Positions 18,102 to 28,265 of a DNA stretch of 64,000 nucleotides are shown piece by piece. The stretch is from Strigamia acuminata (taxonomy: Eukaryota > Arthropoda > Chilopoda > Geophilomorpha > Linotaeniidae). Both the position numbers and the translations under genes were made by a program. The stretch's first letter is position 1. Every line of letters starts with the position of its first letter. The stretch spans positions 1,922,001-1,986,000 of the forward strand of contig OX442315.1 of assembly GCA_949358305.1 (NCBI GenBank), in the 5' to 3' direction. The notes beneath the pieces are model-generated. The model saw only the letters and a program-made list of their open reading frames with translations. It had not been told where the DNA came from and made no database searches.

Positions 18102-20069
18102 TTAGCGTCCAGTAACATCAATAAATCCATGAAGTTCAATAAAACGGTGTAAAATTTGTGGTACGCGTTCGCGATGATATGGAATCTTATATCTGCACAC
18201 TGCTTTAGCTGCAATACATCCGAGATTTAGTTTGGAATTAACTAGTGCAAGTAATGTACTCTTGGTGTTACAATTAGTTGCAACCTCGTACGGGGTCTGT
18301 CCATTGTTGTTGACAATATCCAGGTGCGCCTTACTGTTTATCAATTCCATTAATACCGAATGGCTTACGGAACAGTCAGTGTTGGGTATCTGGTAAATGG
18401 CAATTAAATGCAAAGGAGAGTTTCCGTTCTTGTCACGAATGTTCACTTCAGCACCACACTTAATCAACAGTCTGACAACGTCTGCGTTGGCAATACAATC
18501 ATAAAAATAGTTACCCCTCACCATTTGTGGATGCACCACAATATGCAGAAGTGAATATCTGTTATATCTAGTAGTTGGTCGGAGATAATTCAATTTAGAT
18601 ACCAATGTATAAATGAGCTCCTTCTCTTCCTTCGATGTATTCTCAATCTTTTTTGTTACTAAAATAAGTAAATATACAATCGTCACAACGTTGTTGTCCA
18701 TTTCACCTCTATAAATTTTATTTTTGCCGCTGTTAAGCCAAGCTTGGTTGTGCTCCAACTCTAAAATGCCTCTTTTAAGCACCTGGCTCAATATCTCGAA
18801 TGATATATCAACTCTGTTGGTTGTTGCAACACAAAACACGTATACAATTTTATTCAAGATTACGGAGGCAGATGTATGGATGTCCTGTTGTAGTCGCAAA
18901 GCATAAACCCATAGTTCTATACACCGATCGTAGTTTAACGACGCAAAAAACTCTCGTCCACACAAAATCGCCGTATCAGCGACATTGGGGTTGTGCGCTC
19001 CAAGAATCCTCTCCCAAATCACCAAAGCCTCCATTTTTAACTTGTAGTAATTTGTTTTAATTAGCATAAGCTGATCCATTGTTTGACACTCCGTATGGTT
19101 CTCGTACACTATCAATTTGAGACACTCGGGTTTCAACACTGGTTTTAATCCTGCATGAAATCGGAGCTCCATACCCCGAAGCAAGTATTTGAACGCAGTG
19201 CTCATGACATATTCATTGTGGCTTTTAGCTGACATAGAAGCTCCGACTAATTCCAAACCATGGATTTTCTCTTCTCGCGATACATTGCCCCACAATAAAA
19301 GGAACTCAACTACTTTGGTGTGGGTTTTTGCGGCGGCGGATAGCAGCGGCGTCATTCCGTACTCATCTCGGAGATTTTCAGCACCTTTTTGTATCAGGTT
19401 TTCCACGATCTTAAGGTGATCGTGCTCCGCAGCATAGTGTAACGCCGTCGCGCCGCTGCACGATTTGGTATTAGGATTAGCACCTCTTTCCAATAGGTAA
19501 GATACGACATGCGAATAGCCTTTCCTGGCTGCTATCATCAAGCATGTGTCTTGGTGGGTGTCCGCTAGGTGTATGTCCGCATTATTTTCAACTAGGTATT
19601 GTACGGTATCCAAACTGCCCGTTAAACAGGCAGCGTGCAGCGGAGACGATTTCGTTTTGGTCAAGTAGTTTATGTTGGCATTATTTGTAATTAAAGTTTT
19701 TATAGTTTTTAATGCCACTCCTAAGGCGGCACAATACAGAGGAGTGACACCTTCGATTATACGACCATCGATTAAAATCGCACCTTCTTGCTGGATGATT
19801 GGTTTGAATTTCGTCAATAAAAGTTTCACGACATGTTCGTGACCTTTAAAGGCTGCAATTAGGAGAGGTGAGAATTTCTGTTCGTCTAGTTCTGTTATGT
19901 GACTTAGAAGGTGGGCAATTTCGTGATCGAGTTTACCGTCCAGGAGAATGGATAAGGCAGAGTGATTTCCTTCACGCGCTGCAGTGTAAACGCGTTGTTC
20001 GAGAGATTCCGATGCTGTTATGGTAGTCGAAGGCGGTGGGGTTTCGCATAGAAAACAGATTGATGGCAT
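18102..20069 (-). CDS. FEM1: FEM-1 homologue, ankyrin-repeat substrate receptor of CUL2 ubiquitin ligase
   Basis: 655 residues in one exon, the usual FEM-1 length. The N-terminus (VYTAAREGNHSALSILL) opens an ankyrin array to about residue 260, with typical TPLYCAALG, SPLHAACLTG, TCLMIAARKGYSHVV and TALHYAAEHDHLKIV repeats. A helical FEM-1 middle region follows (IHGLELVGASMSAKSH ... LLRGMELRF), then two further ankyrin repeats near 510-600. FEM-1 proteins recruit C-terminal degron substrates to CUL2-elongin ligases and act in sex determination in nematodes. The gene has visibly higher GC than the viral islands, so I call it host. Lack of introns could reflect a retrocopy or a compact gene. Confidence 0.9.
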   Translation of the reverse strand: MPSICFLCETPPPSTTITASESLEQRVYTAAREGNHSALSILLDGKLDHEIAHLLSHITELDEQKFSPLLIAAFKGHEHVVKLLLTKFKPIIQQEGAILIDGRIIEGVTPLYCAALGVALKTIKTLITNNANINYLTKTKSSPLHAACLTGSLDTVQYLVENNADIHLADTHQDTCLMIAARKGYSHVVSYLLERGANPNTKSCSGATALHYAAEHDHLKIVENLIQKGAENLRDEYGMTPLLSAAAKTHTKVVEFLLLWGNVSREEKIHGLELVGASMSAKSHNEYVMSTAFKYLLRGMELRFHAGLKPVLKPECLKLIVYENHTECQTMDQLMLIKTNYYKLKMEALVIWERILGAHNPNVADTAILCGREFFASLNYDRCIELWVYALRLQQDIHTSASVILNKIVYVFCVATTNRVDISFEILSQVLKRGILELEHNQAWLNSGKNKIYRGEMDNNVVTIVYLLILVTKKIENTSKEEKELIYTLVSKLNYLRPTTRYNRYSLLHIVVHPQMVRGNYFYDCIANADVVRLLIKCGAEVNIRDKNGNSPLHLIAIYQIPNTDCSVSHSVLMELINSKAHLDIVNNNGQTPYEVATNCNTKSTLLALVNSKLNLGCIAAKAVCRYKIPYHRERVPQILHRFIELHGFIDVTGR

Positions 20070-21909
20070 CTCTGCTGTCCGACGATAGTCGAATTGTCAC
20101 GTTTGAATGTCCAATGCTGGTGTCGCATTAGCTGCAATGCTGCGCTAAGTAATTTTGATTTTATACAAAATGACATTAAATCTCACCTATTTGGATCGCA
20201 GACCAGCAATTATAATCTAATTTTTTAGTTGAATTATAAATATAAAATTTAATAATATTTTTTTTGTACAATTTTAATTTTTTATTTTCGTGATTATAGT
20301 TGCTATCCCTGAGCTTTGCTACTACACACGTTTATTTGAAATAAAAAAAACTGTTCCAATGCAAACGTAATACTTGTCTAATCTAATTAACAGCATTTCT
20401 AAATAAAATCTTTTGAAAAAAATGAAAGTTTTGGCATAGTTTTTCTAATCATGAAAAACAATGTGCCATATTAGATGCAAATCATTTTCGCAATTTTAAA
20501 TATTAAATGTATTGCAAAAGGTTTCAATTGTTTTGACTACTGTATGTCACATGTTAATAGAAACACAATTTATTTATTTATTTTTTATTTTATTTTTATT
20601 AAAAATATGCTTTCAAAAATTACAAGATCACAAAATAATTTTATATTTTCTTCATAAATAGCCGCAGATTGACTATTTTACCTAGAAACATATCACAAAA
20701 ACCTGTCCTTTCGTTTGGTTTCTAGTCGCATCGTCTGCTCAGAGCGTTTGGCCTTGATCGCTGATCGCGCGCTCATTCCTAGAACAAGGTGGTTATCGCT
20801 TCAACCGACTCCAAATCCATTTTCTCGTCAATAAATGGATAGTTGGTCGAGTTCTTGGTCGACATAGACCAATTCGACCCGCTTCTGTCGATTCCGCCAC
20901 TTAGAAAGGGCGATTTCGTGGCCCATAACCGCTAAATCGACGTTAGAAGTGGTCGGGAGCAGTTGTCGTGTCTGGCGATCCGCCATTTTGTCTCTTTTCA
21001 AGCGTCGGCTCGTTCGTTTTGATTTCCGCTTTTGTTTCCACTTGTTTTGAAGTAATTTGAGCATCCTAGGCTCATATTAGCTTTCCATTAAAGATTCAGC
21101 ACGTTTTAGGACCGTTTAGATTTGAATTCGAGGTCATGTGACTTTCGTCGCCATTGCTCGGTTCGTTTTCCGTCGCGACCGGGTATAATCGCGACCCTAC
21201 GAGTGTGCGCCGTTCCAGCCGCTGGTTTCGCCTATTCTGGCAGGTTTGATCTCGTGTTTGTGCTCAAAACGTGCTGTTAACCCCTTGTTTACCCCTTGAA
21301 GTACTTTTTTTGACCACTCAACGGTCGGAAAAGTAGTTTTCTGAACTTTGGTTCCCTATGCCTGATCGGTATCGGGTTTAGAGCGAGCCGGAGCAGCTCG
21401 CGTCGTCTGCACGACCACCAAACCCGTTTTAGGGCTATTTTCAATAGAATTAAAGTGGTTTGGGCGCGCGCCTGCTACACGGGAACAGCGAAATGTCCTA
21501 AAATGGAATCTTTTTGGATGTTATCAAATGGATAGACATATGTGAGCAAATAACCAATTAAAAATATAGATAAGTTTATAAGAAGGTTTAAACGTGGAAC
21601 CAAATCGCTACACATAGTGTGATCATTTATTAACAAAAGTTCTTGTGTCACAAATATATGATTAAAATAAGGATCACCAAAATACTTCCTTTTCAGCAGT
21701 GTCCCAGAAAAATTGGACGTGCTGGTGTGGTAGAATGTCTGAACATATTGTCACTGAATTTCAACTAAATCATAAAAAGCGTTTTATTCATAAATCGCGG
21801 ATTGTACAAGAAATAAACATCATCATCTCATGTAACTGTATGAGTGTTGTACAATATATGATCTGATTTTTATAAAACTTTTTCAAATTTGAATCAAACG
21901 GTGAATTGG
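20070..21909. other. Intergenic; GC-richer repeat-like block
   Basis: 20070-20700 is AT-rich and empty. From about 20700 to 21480 the composition becomes GC-richer with CG-containing words; a 78-codon basic frame on the minus strand (20828-21064) has no recognisable features. This block may be the LTR or 5' part of a transposable element, but I see no matching second copy. Confidence 0.35.
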
Positions 21910-21926
21910 TTTTTTTAAAAAAAAAA
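21910..21926 (+). promoter_or_regulatory. T-run/A-run promoter-like motif
   Basis: Seven T followed by ten A about 40 bases before the ATG of the first paralogue. The same arrangement precedes several other viral-type genes in the window. Confidence 0.4.
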
Positions 21927-21963
21927 GAATATCTTCCCATATTAAAAAATAACAATATTTGAT

Positions 21964-23325
21964 ATGACAACAGTACCATTTGTACCTTCTTACGAGAACA
22001 CGTTTGTAACTGAACTTGCACAAAATTCGCATTGTTTAAATCTCGATTGTGCCCTGAGTCATAATTTAGCATCAATCGATTCTAAAAATTTCGGTAAACA
22101 TTATTCGAATCCTTCTGAGCCAACCAATGTATTTCCAAGAATCTGTCAAAATTGTTTGCGGGCCAAATTCGGAATATACGAAACAAGTGCTACAAGTTTG
22201 TCTTTATTAAGTTGTATACTAATGAAAACGCTCAATATGTCTACCGAGAAATCAGTAGAAGGGCCATTCTTAAAAGCATGTAAACCTGTACAGAATTTAA
22301 TCCCTCAGAAGCAGATAGTTTTTAAGGCTAATACTTTAGTATTTCCTTCTGGACAAATTTTATTGGAAATACTAATGAGTTTGAACACTAAATTGTATAA
22401 TGCAAATATTAATATCCCCCAAGTACAATACAGGCCCGATCCCACTGTTACATCTACAATTAAAAATACAACAAATAATGTGCTTACTTTAAATCCATAT
22501 TTATATGCATATTTTAAACACTTACATGATGTAAAAAGTCATCCATCTAATTACTCAAAAACATTACGCAAGGGAACGTACTCAACCATCGATGATTATT
22601 TGTGGTGCGAAAATTTCGATCCTAAGCATACCCCGCTGGAAGCAACGTATGATGTGGATGCTCTAATGATAGGTAATCTCATTTCTCCTATGTCCAGCTT
22701 ATCTAATTACGTTAAAACAGCAGAATCTTCTATAATCGGAGCAAAAAAAATATTATATTACAAAATAAAAGACTCTATTAAGCTAAGAAACGAAAAAAAT
22801 GATGATCATGAATCGCTGTTACATGCCATAACCACTACGAACTTATTAGAAAAACTATATAAAGTAGGTAGTCGAAAAATCCAACTTCTAAATGAAATGT
22901 TATTCACTCATCTTTTATCCATGAAGCAGTTGATAGTGAATCGAAAACAATATCTACTAGAATTGTATAGTGGCGTATCTGAAAATACGAACAGCGCAAT
23001 TGAATTGCATATTTCTTCGTTTTGTCTTCCTTCTATAATAACAGAGGATGATCAAGCTAAAGTGTTCAGAGAACACAGACCTAATGTCACATGGGAAGAG
23101 GGAATTGGACTTATAACGACGAGAGATATTTGCGAAAACGACTTGTTAATAATAGACCAGCAAATAACGATAAGAAATTATGTCAAATTGAAAATTAACG
23201 TTTACAAAGATCATTTATCGTATAATACGATACATTTGCCACACCACGATGAAACGGAAATGCCAATTTTAATGGAGGGTCGAAATACTGGTGTGACTAA
23301 AGAATGTATTTATAAATTTCTGTAA
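21964..23325 (+). CDS. Viral paralogous family protein, copy 1
   Basis: 453 residues, no signal peptide. Shares with three other proteins here an N-terminal zinc-site-like block (C-x4-C-x-LSH ... RICQNCL..KFG, about residues 22-70), a middle block ending PSGQILLEILM, a long variable region, an LNPYLYAYFKHLHD block, a (L/M)RQLIVNRK helix and a C-terminal block GIGLITTRDICENDLLI. I recognise no known family. The last block faintly recalls the start of SET domains (G-x-G-L-x-x-T-x-x-I), but the rest of a SET domain is not evident. First of three tandem copies. Confidence 0.7.
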   Translation: MTTVPFVPSYENTFVTELAQNSHCLNLDCALSHNLASIDSKNFGKHYSNPSEPTNVFPRICQNCLRAKFGIYETSATSLSLLSCILMKTLNMSTEKSVEGPFLKACKPVQNLIPQKQIVFKANTLVFPSGQILLEILMSLNTKLYNANINIPQVQYRPDPTVTSTIKNTTNNVLTLNPYLYAYFKHLHDVKSHPSNYSKTLRKGTYSTIDDYLWCENFDPKHTPLEATYDVDALMIGNLISPMSSLSNYVKTAESSIIGAKKILYYKIKDSIKLRNEKNDDHESLLHAITTTNLLEKLYKVGSRKIQLLNEMLFTHLLSMKQLIVNRKQYLLELYSGVSENTNSAIELHISSFCLPSIITEDDQAKVFREHRPNVTWEEGIGLITTRDICENDLLIIDQQITIRNYVKLKINVYKDHLSYNTIHLPHHDETEMPILMEGRNTGVTKECIYKFL

Positions 23326-23394
23326 ATAAAATTCGCGACGTGTGTTAATTTTAGTTTTTTTTAAATTGACCGCTTTATAAGCGCAGTAATTTAT

Positions 23395-23859
23395 CTAATT
23401 ATTTATGTTTACTACAGATCTTTGTCTAGGTTGTGGATAAAAATCGTTGTTTCCGAATTGTGCTCCACGAATTAGACTATTTGTAAGGTCCCCCAGTGCA
23501 TTATTGAGTCCTTCCGATCGTGCTTCACCTTCTCGATTGTCCAATAGTCCTGGCAATTTATCTATTATACTTGAAGTTGATTTTTCTATAACATCACTGC
23601 GAGCAGACCGTTTTCTTTCGTTTTCTAATTGTCGTTTGAATCGATTGCTGATTTGTTGTACTTGTTCGCTGACCCGCAGATCAAATGCTTCAAGATCTGG
23701 GGGTGGTTGCGGAACTTTGGGTATTGTCTGCGATTCGATGAATTTAGCAAATTGTTGTATTTGAGGTAAAACAACTTCGGGTGTTTTATCTATATCTCTT
23801 AAAAGAGTCTCTAGACCTGTATTTAATGTCGTAAGAGTGTTATCTTCCGGATTAGTCAT
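23395..23859 (-). CDS. Hypothetical coiled-coil viral protein
   Basis: 154 residues from the ATG I prefer (MTNPEDNTLTTLNTG); an upstream in-frame ATG would add 37 residues of unlikely sequence. A Pro-rich hinge (VPQPPPDLEAF) is followed by a charged coiled-coil-like stretch (VSEQVQQISNRFKRQLENERKR) and an Asn/Gln-rich tail. It may be a structural or scaffolding protein. It is encoded opposite to, and between, paralogue copies 1 and 2. Confidence 0.5.
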   Translation of the reverse strand: MTNPEDNTLTTLNTGLETLLRDIDKTPEVVLPQIQQFAKFIESQTIPKVPQPPPDLEAFDLRVSEQVQQISNRFKRQLENERKRSARSDVIEKSTSSIIDKLPGLLDNREGEARSEGLNNALGDLTNSLIRGAQFGNNDFYPQPRQRSVVNINN

Positions 23860-24015
23860 ACTAACGTAACTTATCAGAATTTCGTATTCAAATTTTAAAG
23901 GGAATGATGATTGATGACAATTTATTAAAATTTGAGTTTTTTTTAATCTCTTTAAAAAAATATTCATCATAAAATAATAATATTATTATAACAAGACTGG
24001 TATCAGAATATAAGC

Positions 24016-25353
24016 ATGTACATACCATCAGTGACAGATTTTCGCGTACCTTTACTTTCACTCTCACCATTCTGTAATGATCAAGATTGTTTGTTGTCAC
24101 ATAAACTAATCAGTTTTGACAAAAAAAATTTCGGGAAGTATTATAACAATACAGGCTATCCTACAAATTTATTTCTTCGTATATGTAACAACTGTCTTTT
24201 GGTTAAATACGGCCTTTATGAAGCCTATCATTCAGAAAACGTGAGGAGTTTAAACTGCATGTCAAAAAAAACTCAAACAGACGACGAAAATGGCCCCAAA
24301 GAAGGTCCGTTCCTTAAGGCGTATAAATCCATTCCAGGATTACTAGATGATGACCAAATAGTATTCAAGAAAGATACTATAATACTACCCTCTGGTGTAC
24401 TGCTAATCGATTTGCTGATGTGCGATCGAGAAAATTTATTCAACATTGATTCAAAAATACCCATTGTTAAAATTAGCGGCAAACCTTATTCGATCAATCC
24501 TTACATATTTGGTTACTTTCATCACATTCACGATATTCAAACGTCTCCTTCTACAAATACGCAGTTAGATATAAGCAAGATTAAAAACTTTGAAGACATG
24601 TTGTATCAGAGTTCTGATAACAAAGACAATACGAGATGTTTGGCAGGGGTTTATGAGCAAGAAGCAATTATGATGAGCAATTTGATCCATCCATTAGCTG
24701 CAAAATCCACGTATGTCGAGAAAGGAAAAAATTTCCATTTAAACGTGGATAAAACTTTGACGATGGAATTGCTCCCGTCTGTATTTAGAGATGCTGCAAA
24801 TGAAACTCTCATTAAAGAAAAGCCTGAATTAGCGACGCAAGAAATCCATAATGGTTTGACATTAAATGTAACAAATCCATTACCCGGTGAAGCGATATTG
24901 ACTTCTATCAAACTTAAAGGATTAAACAACCTGCTTCATTTGGCTGGATTATCTATGAGGCAGTTAATTGTAAATAGAAAGAAGGGATTACTAAATTTCT
25001 TTGACAGTACACGAGCCAGAATGTACTCAGCGATGGCTTTACGCACATTGTCATTCTGTGTCCCCAGTGTAATAGAAGATTCGAATAATGTAGTTTTTCG
25101 TACTTTATTACCTAATGTGACATTTGTTGAAGGTGTTGGATTAGTCTCAACTATCGATATATGCAAGAATGAATTGTTAATTGCAGACACGAAAGTCTCG
25201 CTCAATGATTTCATCAGATTGAAAATGAATACTTACGAATCGTCTTTGAAATATAACAAGCGAACGATGTCCGCGGATTCATTGCCGCTAACTTACAAAT
25301 ACGAAGGACGAAATCCTGAAAAGAATAAAATGTGTTTATATGCAAACTTTTAA
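24016..25353 (+). CDS. Viral paralogous family protein, copy 2
   Basis: 445 residues. It has the same order of blocks as copy 1: C-x4-C-x-LSH and RICNNCLLVKYG near the N-terminus, EGPFLKAYKS, a PSGVLLIDLLM block, INPYIFGYFHHIHD, MRQLIVNRK and GVGLVSTIDICKNELLI near the C-terminus, ending in a shared aromatic/basic tail (YEGRNPEKNKMCLYANF). Conservation of Cys pairs and block order against much sequence drift implies old duplication under selection. A T-run/A-run motif lies about 55-65 bases upstream. Confidence 0.7.
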   Translation: MYIPSVTDFRVPLLSLSPFCNDQDCLLSHKLISFDKKNFGKYYNNTGYPTNLFLRICNNCLLVKYGLYEAYHSENVRSLNCMSKKTQTDDENGPKEGPFLKAYKSIPGLLDDDQIVFKKDTIILPSGVLLIDLLMCDRENLFNIDSKIPIVKISGKPYSINPYIFGYFHHIHDIQTSPSTNTQLDISKIKNFEDMLYQSSDNKDNTRCLAGVYEQEAIMMSNLIHPLAAKSTYVEKGKNFHLNVDKTLTMELLPSVFRDAANETLIKEKPELATQEIHNGLTLNVTNPLPGEAILTSIKLKGLNNLLHLAGLSMRQLIVNRKKGLLNFFDSTRARMYSAMALRTLSFCVPSVIEDSNNVVFRTLLPNVTFVEGVGLVSTIDICKNELLIADTKVSLNDFIRLKMNTYESSLKYNKRTMSADSLPLTYKYEGRNPEKNKMCLYANF

Positions 25354-25605
25354 AAGTACTCTTAGAAGTATAATACACCTGCCTCAAATATTGCGGTCTG
25401 AGCTTCATCTTCTATAATTAGAATTATTTGTGACAATTACGATTATATTTAGTGACTGTGTGAGACTGTTATGTGCACAATAAGCTGATTAACTTAGCAG
25501 ACATCCAAATAAAAATTTTGGGAATACATACACGACATGCTATCCAAATAGTTTGCTATCCAAATAGTTTGATACGTTATAAATAATAAAATTTGTTTTT
25601 ATTCG

Positions 25606-25616
25606 TTTTAAAAAAA
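25606..25616 (+). promoter_or_regulatory. T-run/A-run motif abutting a start codon
   Basis: TTTTAAAAAAA ends exactly at the ATG at 25617. The position at the start codon suggests very short or leaderless mRNAs, as in some late viral promoters. Confidence 0.4.
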
Positions 25617-27008
25617 ATGACAACAAATACAGCCTCTTCGGTAACCTCGATAAATAATTTTTTATTATCGGATTTTGCAAAATCTCCTATATGTATACAA
25701 CAAAAATGTGTATTAAGCCATAGATTAGCAGAGTCTGACGCAAGAAATTTCGGTCAGCAGTACACAGAAATAGAGAAAAATACTCATATTTATCCTCGAA
25801 TTTGTTCTAATTGTCTCATTTCAAAATATGGATTATATGAATCAATGCACAAGGAAACAGTAACTTACATGTCCTGTATAAATACTCAAACACAAGGTCT
25901 AGATATTAATGATAGAATAGAAGGCCCATATTTGAGAGCCTTCAAATCAGTGAAAAATATTATACCAGAGTCCGAGGTAGTTTTTAACAAAAACACTATT
26001 ATTCTTCCATCGGGACAACTTTTAATCGATTTGTTAATGTCAAATCCTGAAATTTTATTTAACAAAAACACTGACATTCCTAAAATAAAGATTATAATTA
26101 CTGGTAGAGAACCAAAACCTCTAGAAGCTTTAACTGAATTAAACCCCTACATATACTCTTACTTCAAACATTTACATGATTTTTTAACTTTACCAGATCG
26201 AAAAAACAATACCTCAAAACGTGAATATAAATATTTAGAAGATATCTTATATGTAGAAAAAAACGTGGATAATGCATGCCTAGATGCTACGTACGAAATA
26301 GATGCATTACTAATGAGCAATTTAATTAATCCCATTGCATCTCTATCTCATTATGTTAAGGGGGCAGAGAATATACATCCCACAGATAACAAACAATTCA
26401 TAATTTTAGACAAATTTCCTACAGCAGAAGTTAAACCAACTAAACCCGAATTATCAAATAATGACAAAAGCGATCATGCAGAAATATCATTTACAACAGA
26501 CAACACCGCCGTTCCTGTCGGTACCACAAAAATTGAATGCGTGACGCCAGAAAAACTCCAGCATTTAAATTCGTTATTGCATTCGTATGTAATAGGAATG
26601 AGACAGGTTATTGTAAATAGACAGATGGGATTGTTAGATTATTTTATTGAAAATACTACGTTGTACAACCTACGATCTGCTATTTCTCTTCACGTTGCGA
26701 GCTTCTGTCTTCCATACAAGATTGTTGATGGTGGTGTTGTCCATCGTATGTGCAAAGCAAACGTGGAGTGGGTTGAAGGTGTGGGATTGGTATCTACTGA
26801 AGCAATTTGTGCCGATGAGTTGTTAATAATTAATCAATCGGTGGAACTGTCAAACTTTGTCAGATTAAAAATGAGTAATTACGAACAGACTATAAAATAT
26901 TCGGATCCTGACGTAGACGACAGTGCTGTTCGTGGCGATAAATTAAGCTACGATTATGAAGGGAGACAATCTCGGCAGCCCAAAATGTGTTTATATGCAA
27001 AGACATAG
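25617..27008 (+). CDS. Viral paralogous family protein, copy 3
   Basis: 463 residues from the ATG (MTTNTASSV); an in-frame TTG upstream is not used because the promoter-like motif abuts the ATG. All family blocks are present: C-x4-C-VLSH, RICSNCLISKYGLYES, EGPYLRAFKSV, PSGQLLIDLLM, LNPYIYSYFKHLHD, MRQVIVNRQ and GVGLVSTEAICADELLI. It is closest to copy 2 by eye in the N- and C-terminal blocks. Function unknown; possibly a structural or regulatory protein expanded in this virus. Confidence 0.7.
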   Translation: MTTNTASSVTSINNFLLSDFAKSPICIQQKCVLSHRLAESDARNFGQQYTEIEKNTHIYPRICSNCLISKYGLYESMHKETVTYMSCINTQTQGLDINDRIEGPYLRAFKSVKNIIPESEVVFNKNTIILPSGQLLIDLLMSNPEILFNKNTDIPKIKIIITGREPKPLEALTELNPYIYSYFKHLHDFLTLPDRKNNTSKREYKYLEDILYVEKNVDNACLDATYEIDALLMSNLINPIASLSHYVKGAENIHPTDNKQFIILDKFPTAEVKPTKPELSNNDKSDHAEISFTTDNTAVPVGTTKIECVTPEKLQHLNSLLHSYVIGMRQVIVNRQMGLLDYFIENTTLYNLRSAISLHVASFCLPYKIVDGGVVHRMCKANVEWVEGVGLVSTEAICADELLIINQSVELSNFVRLKMSNYEQTIKYSDPDVDDSAVRGDKLSYDYEGRQSRQPKMCLYAKT

Positions 27009-27124
27009 GATGTGATATTGTTGCAGATAATAATTAATGTACATCATTGTATACCGGTACAACAGTTTACTTTCAAAGGGATTGCATCATGGAAATACAA
27101 CAGGAATATAAAGTGGGTCGGGGC
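27009..27124. other. Junction between viral and repeat sequence
   Basis: Short non-coding stretch between the third paralogue and the foldback-like repeat. The viral island boundary lies here. Confidence 0.3.
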
Positions 27125-28265
27125 TTTGCCAGCGTCGAAATGCGCCAGCTTCTCGTGCTGTAGCGTCTGTCTATTATTATTTTTATTATTATTTTCAATA
27201 ATATTTTGCCAGTTTCGGATGTTGCCAGCGTCTATTGTTGCCAGCGTCAATAGGTTTTAGCGCCTATTAAATTAGGTATTAAATAAAATAATAAGTAAAA
27301 AAAAAATATAATAATAATGGGTTGGGGCTTTTCCAGCGTCGAACAACTGCACCCGATGGTTGCGGCTATCTGCCACCAAAATCTGATGCGCCGAATTGAC
27401 AGCCACGTCCCACGGGTAATTCAACTGCCCATTGCCCGTGATGATGAACGCGATGATTATCCGCGATGATTATCCTTGTCCACGACAATAATTCGGCAAT
27501 ATCCCTCGTCCACGATCCCTCCTACCGGCAAATTGAATTGTCCTTCGTCCGAGCCGTGGGCGCCGAATTTGAACAAGAACTGGCCGTTGATGTTGAACAC
27601 CTGCACTCTGTGGTCAGGTCGCGAACGTGCACGTGGACGGTCACTGGGCTGTTTGCGACGTGTTGGTTGAGGATTTTCACCGATATGTTGATCGTCCCGA
27701 CGGTGGTGGGGATGTACTTGTATCTGACGAGGAATTTGGTTCTGTGGCCATCTTGCGGGATTAGATGGAAATTGTCGACTTTGTCGCATTGGATGCTGAC
27801 GAAGCTTTGGTCGAGTGGCGTGGCTTCGTTGGAGACGTCTCGGACGTGGATCGTGAAGGTTGAGAATTGGTTGATGACTGATTTGTTGGTTTCTTGCCTG
27901 ATTACGAGGCAGAGTGGGAGATACGGGAATGAGAGTGTGGTGCCGTCGGGGTGGTTGATGAACGGCAACAAAAGGCGGCGTTGGTTGGTGGTCGGCTGGC
28001 GGGGTACGCAACGTGCACGCGACGCGTACGTTACGCGAAAACGAACGCTGGCGGTCAACACGCTGGCACGGAGAGAAGCTGGCAAAAAAAAACGCTGGCA
28101 CTATAAACGCTGGCAGTATAGACGCTGGCAATAACAAGGCTGGCACAAACATTAATATAAATATATTTATTTATTTAAAAATGACGCTCAAAAGCCTATA
28201 AGCTGGCAAAATACAAAAATAATACAACAAAGGCTGAAAATATCCACGCTGGCAGCCTTAGTCGC
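27125..28265. mobile_element. Foldback-like element with captured filamin-NHL fragment
   Basis: The left flank (27125-27260) contains repeated TGCCAGCGTC words and the right flank (28040-28260) repeated ACGCTGGCA words, the same motif in inverted orientation. Long terminal arms made of short inverted direct repeats are typical of foldback transposons. Between the arms lies a GC-rich decayed gene fragment. I infer a foldback element that captured host coding sequence. Isolated TGCCAGCG words also occur around 36770-37030. Confidence 0.5.
27325..28085 (-). pseudogene. Filamin-NHL (TRIM71/LIN-41-like) gene fragment
   Basis: On the minus strand a filamin repeat is readable (FTIHVRDVSNEATPLDQ ... 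TVGTINISVKILNQHVANSP), then after frame changes NHL beta-propeller repeats ([52 protein letters not shown]). Filamin plus NHL is the C-terminal layout of TRIM71/LIN-41-type RNA-binding regulators. At least two frameshifts and the absence of RING, B-box and most NHL repeats mark it as a fragment. GC-rich compared with the surroundings. Confidence 0.75.

Noticed and set aside
20828-21064. Basic 78-residue protein
   Set aside because: Low-complexity Lys/Arg start, no homologue recognised and set in a repeat-like GC-rich block; not supported as a gene.
21964-27008. Calling the paralogous family SET-domain methyltransferases
   Set aside because: Only the short G-x-GL-x-T-x-x-I stretch recalls SET; the catalytic Tyr and NHS-type motifs are not recognisable.
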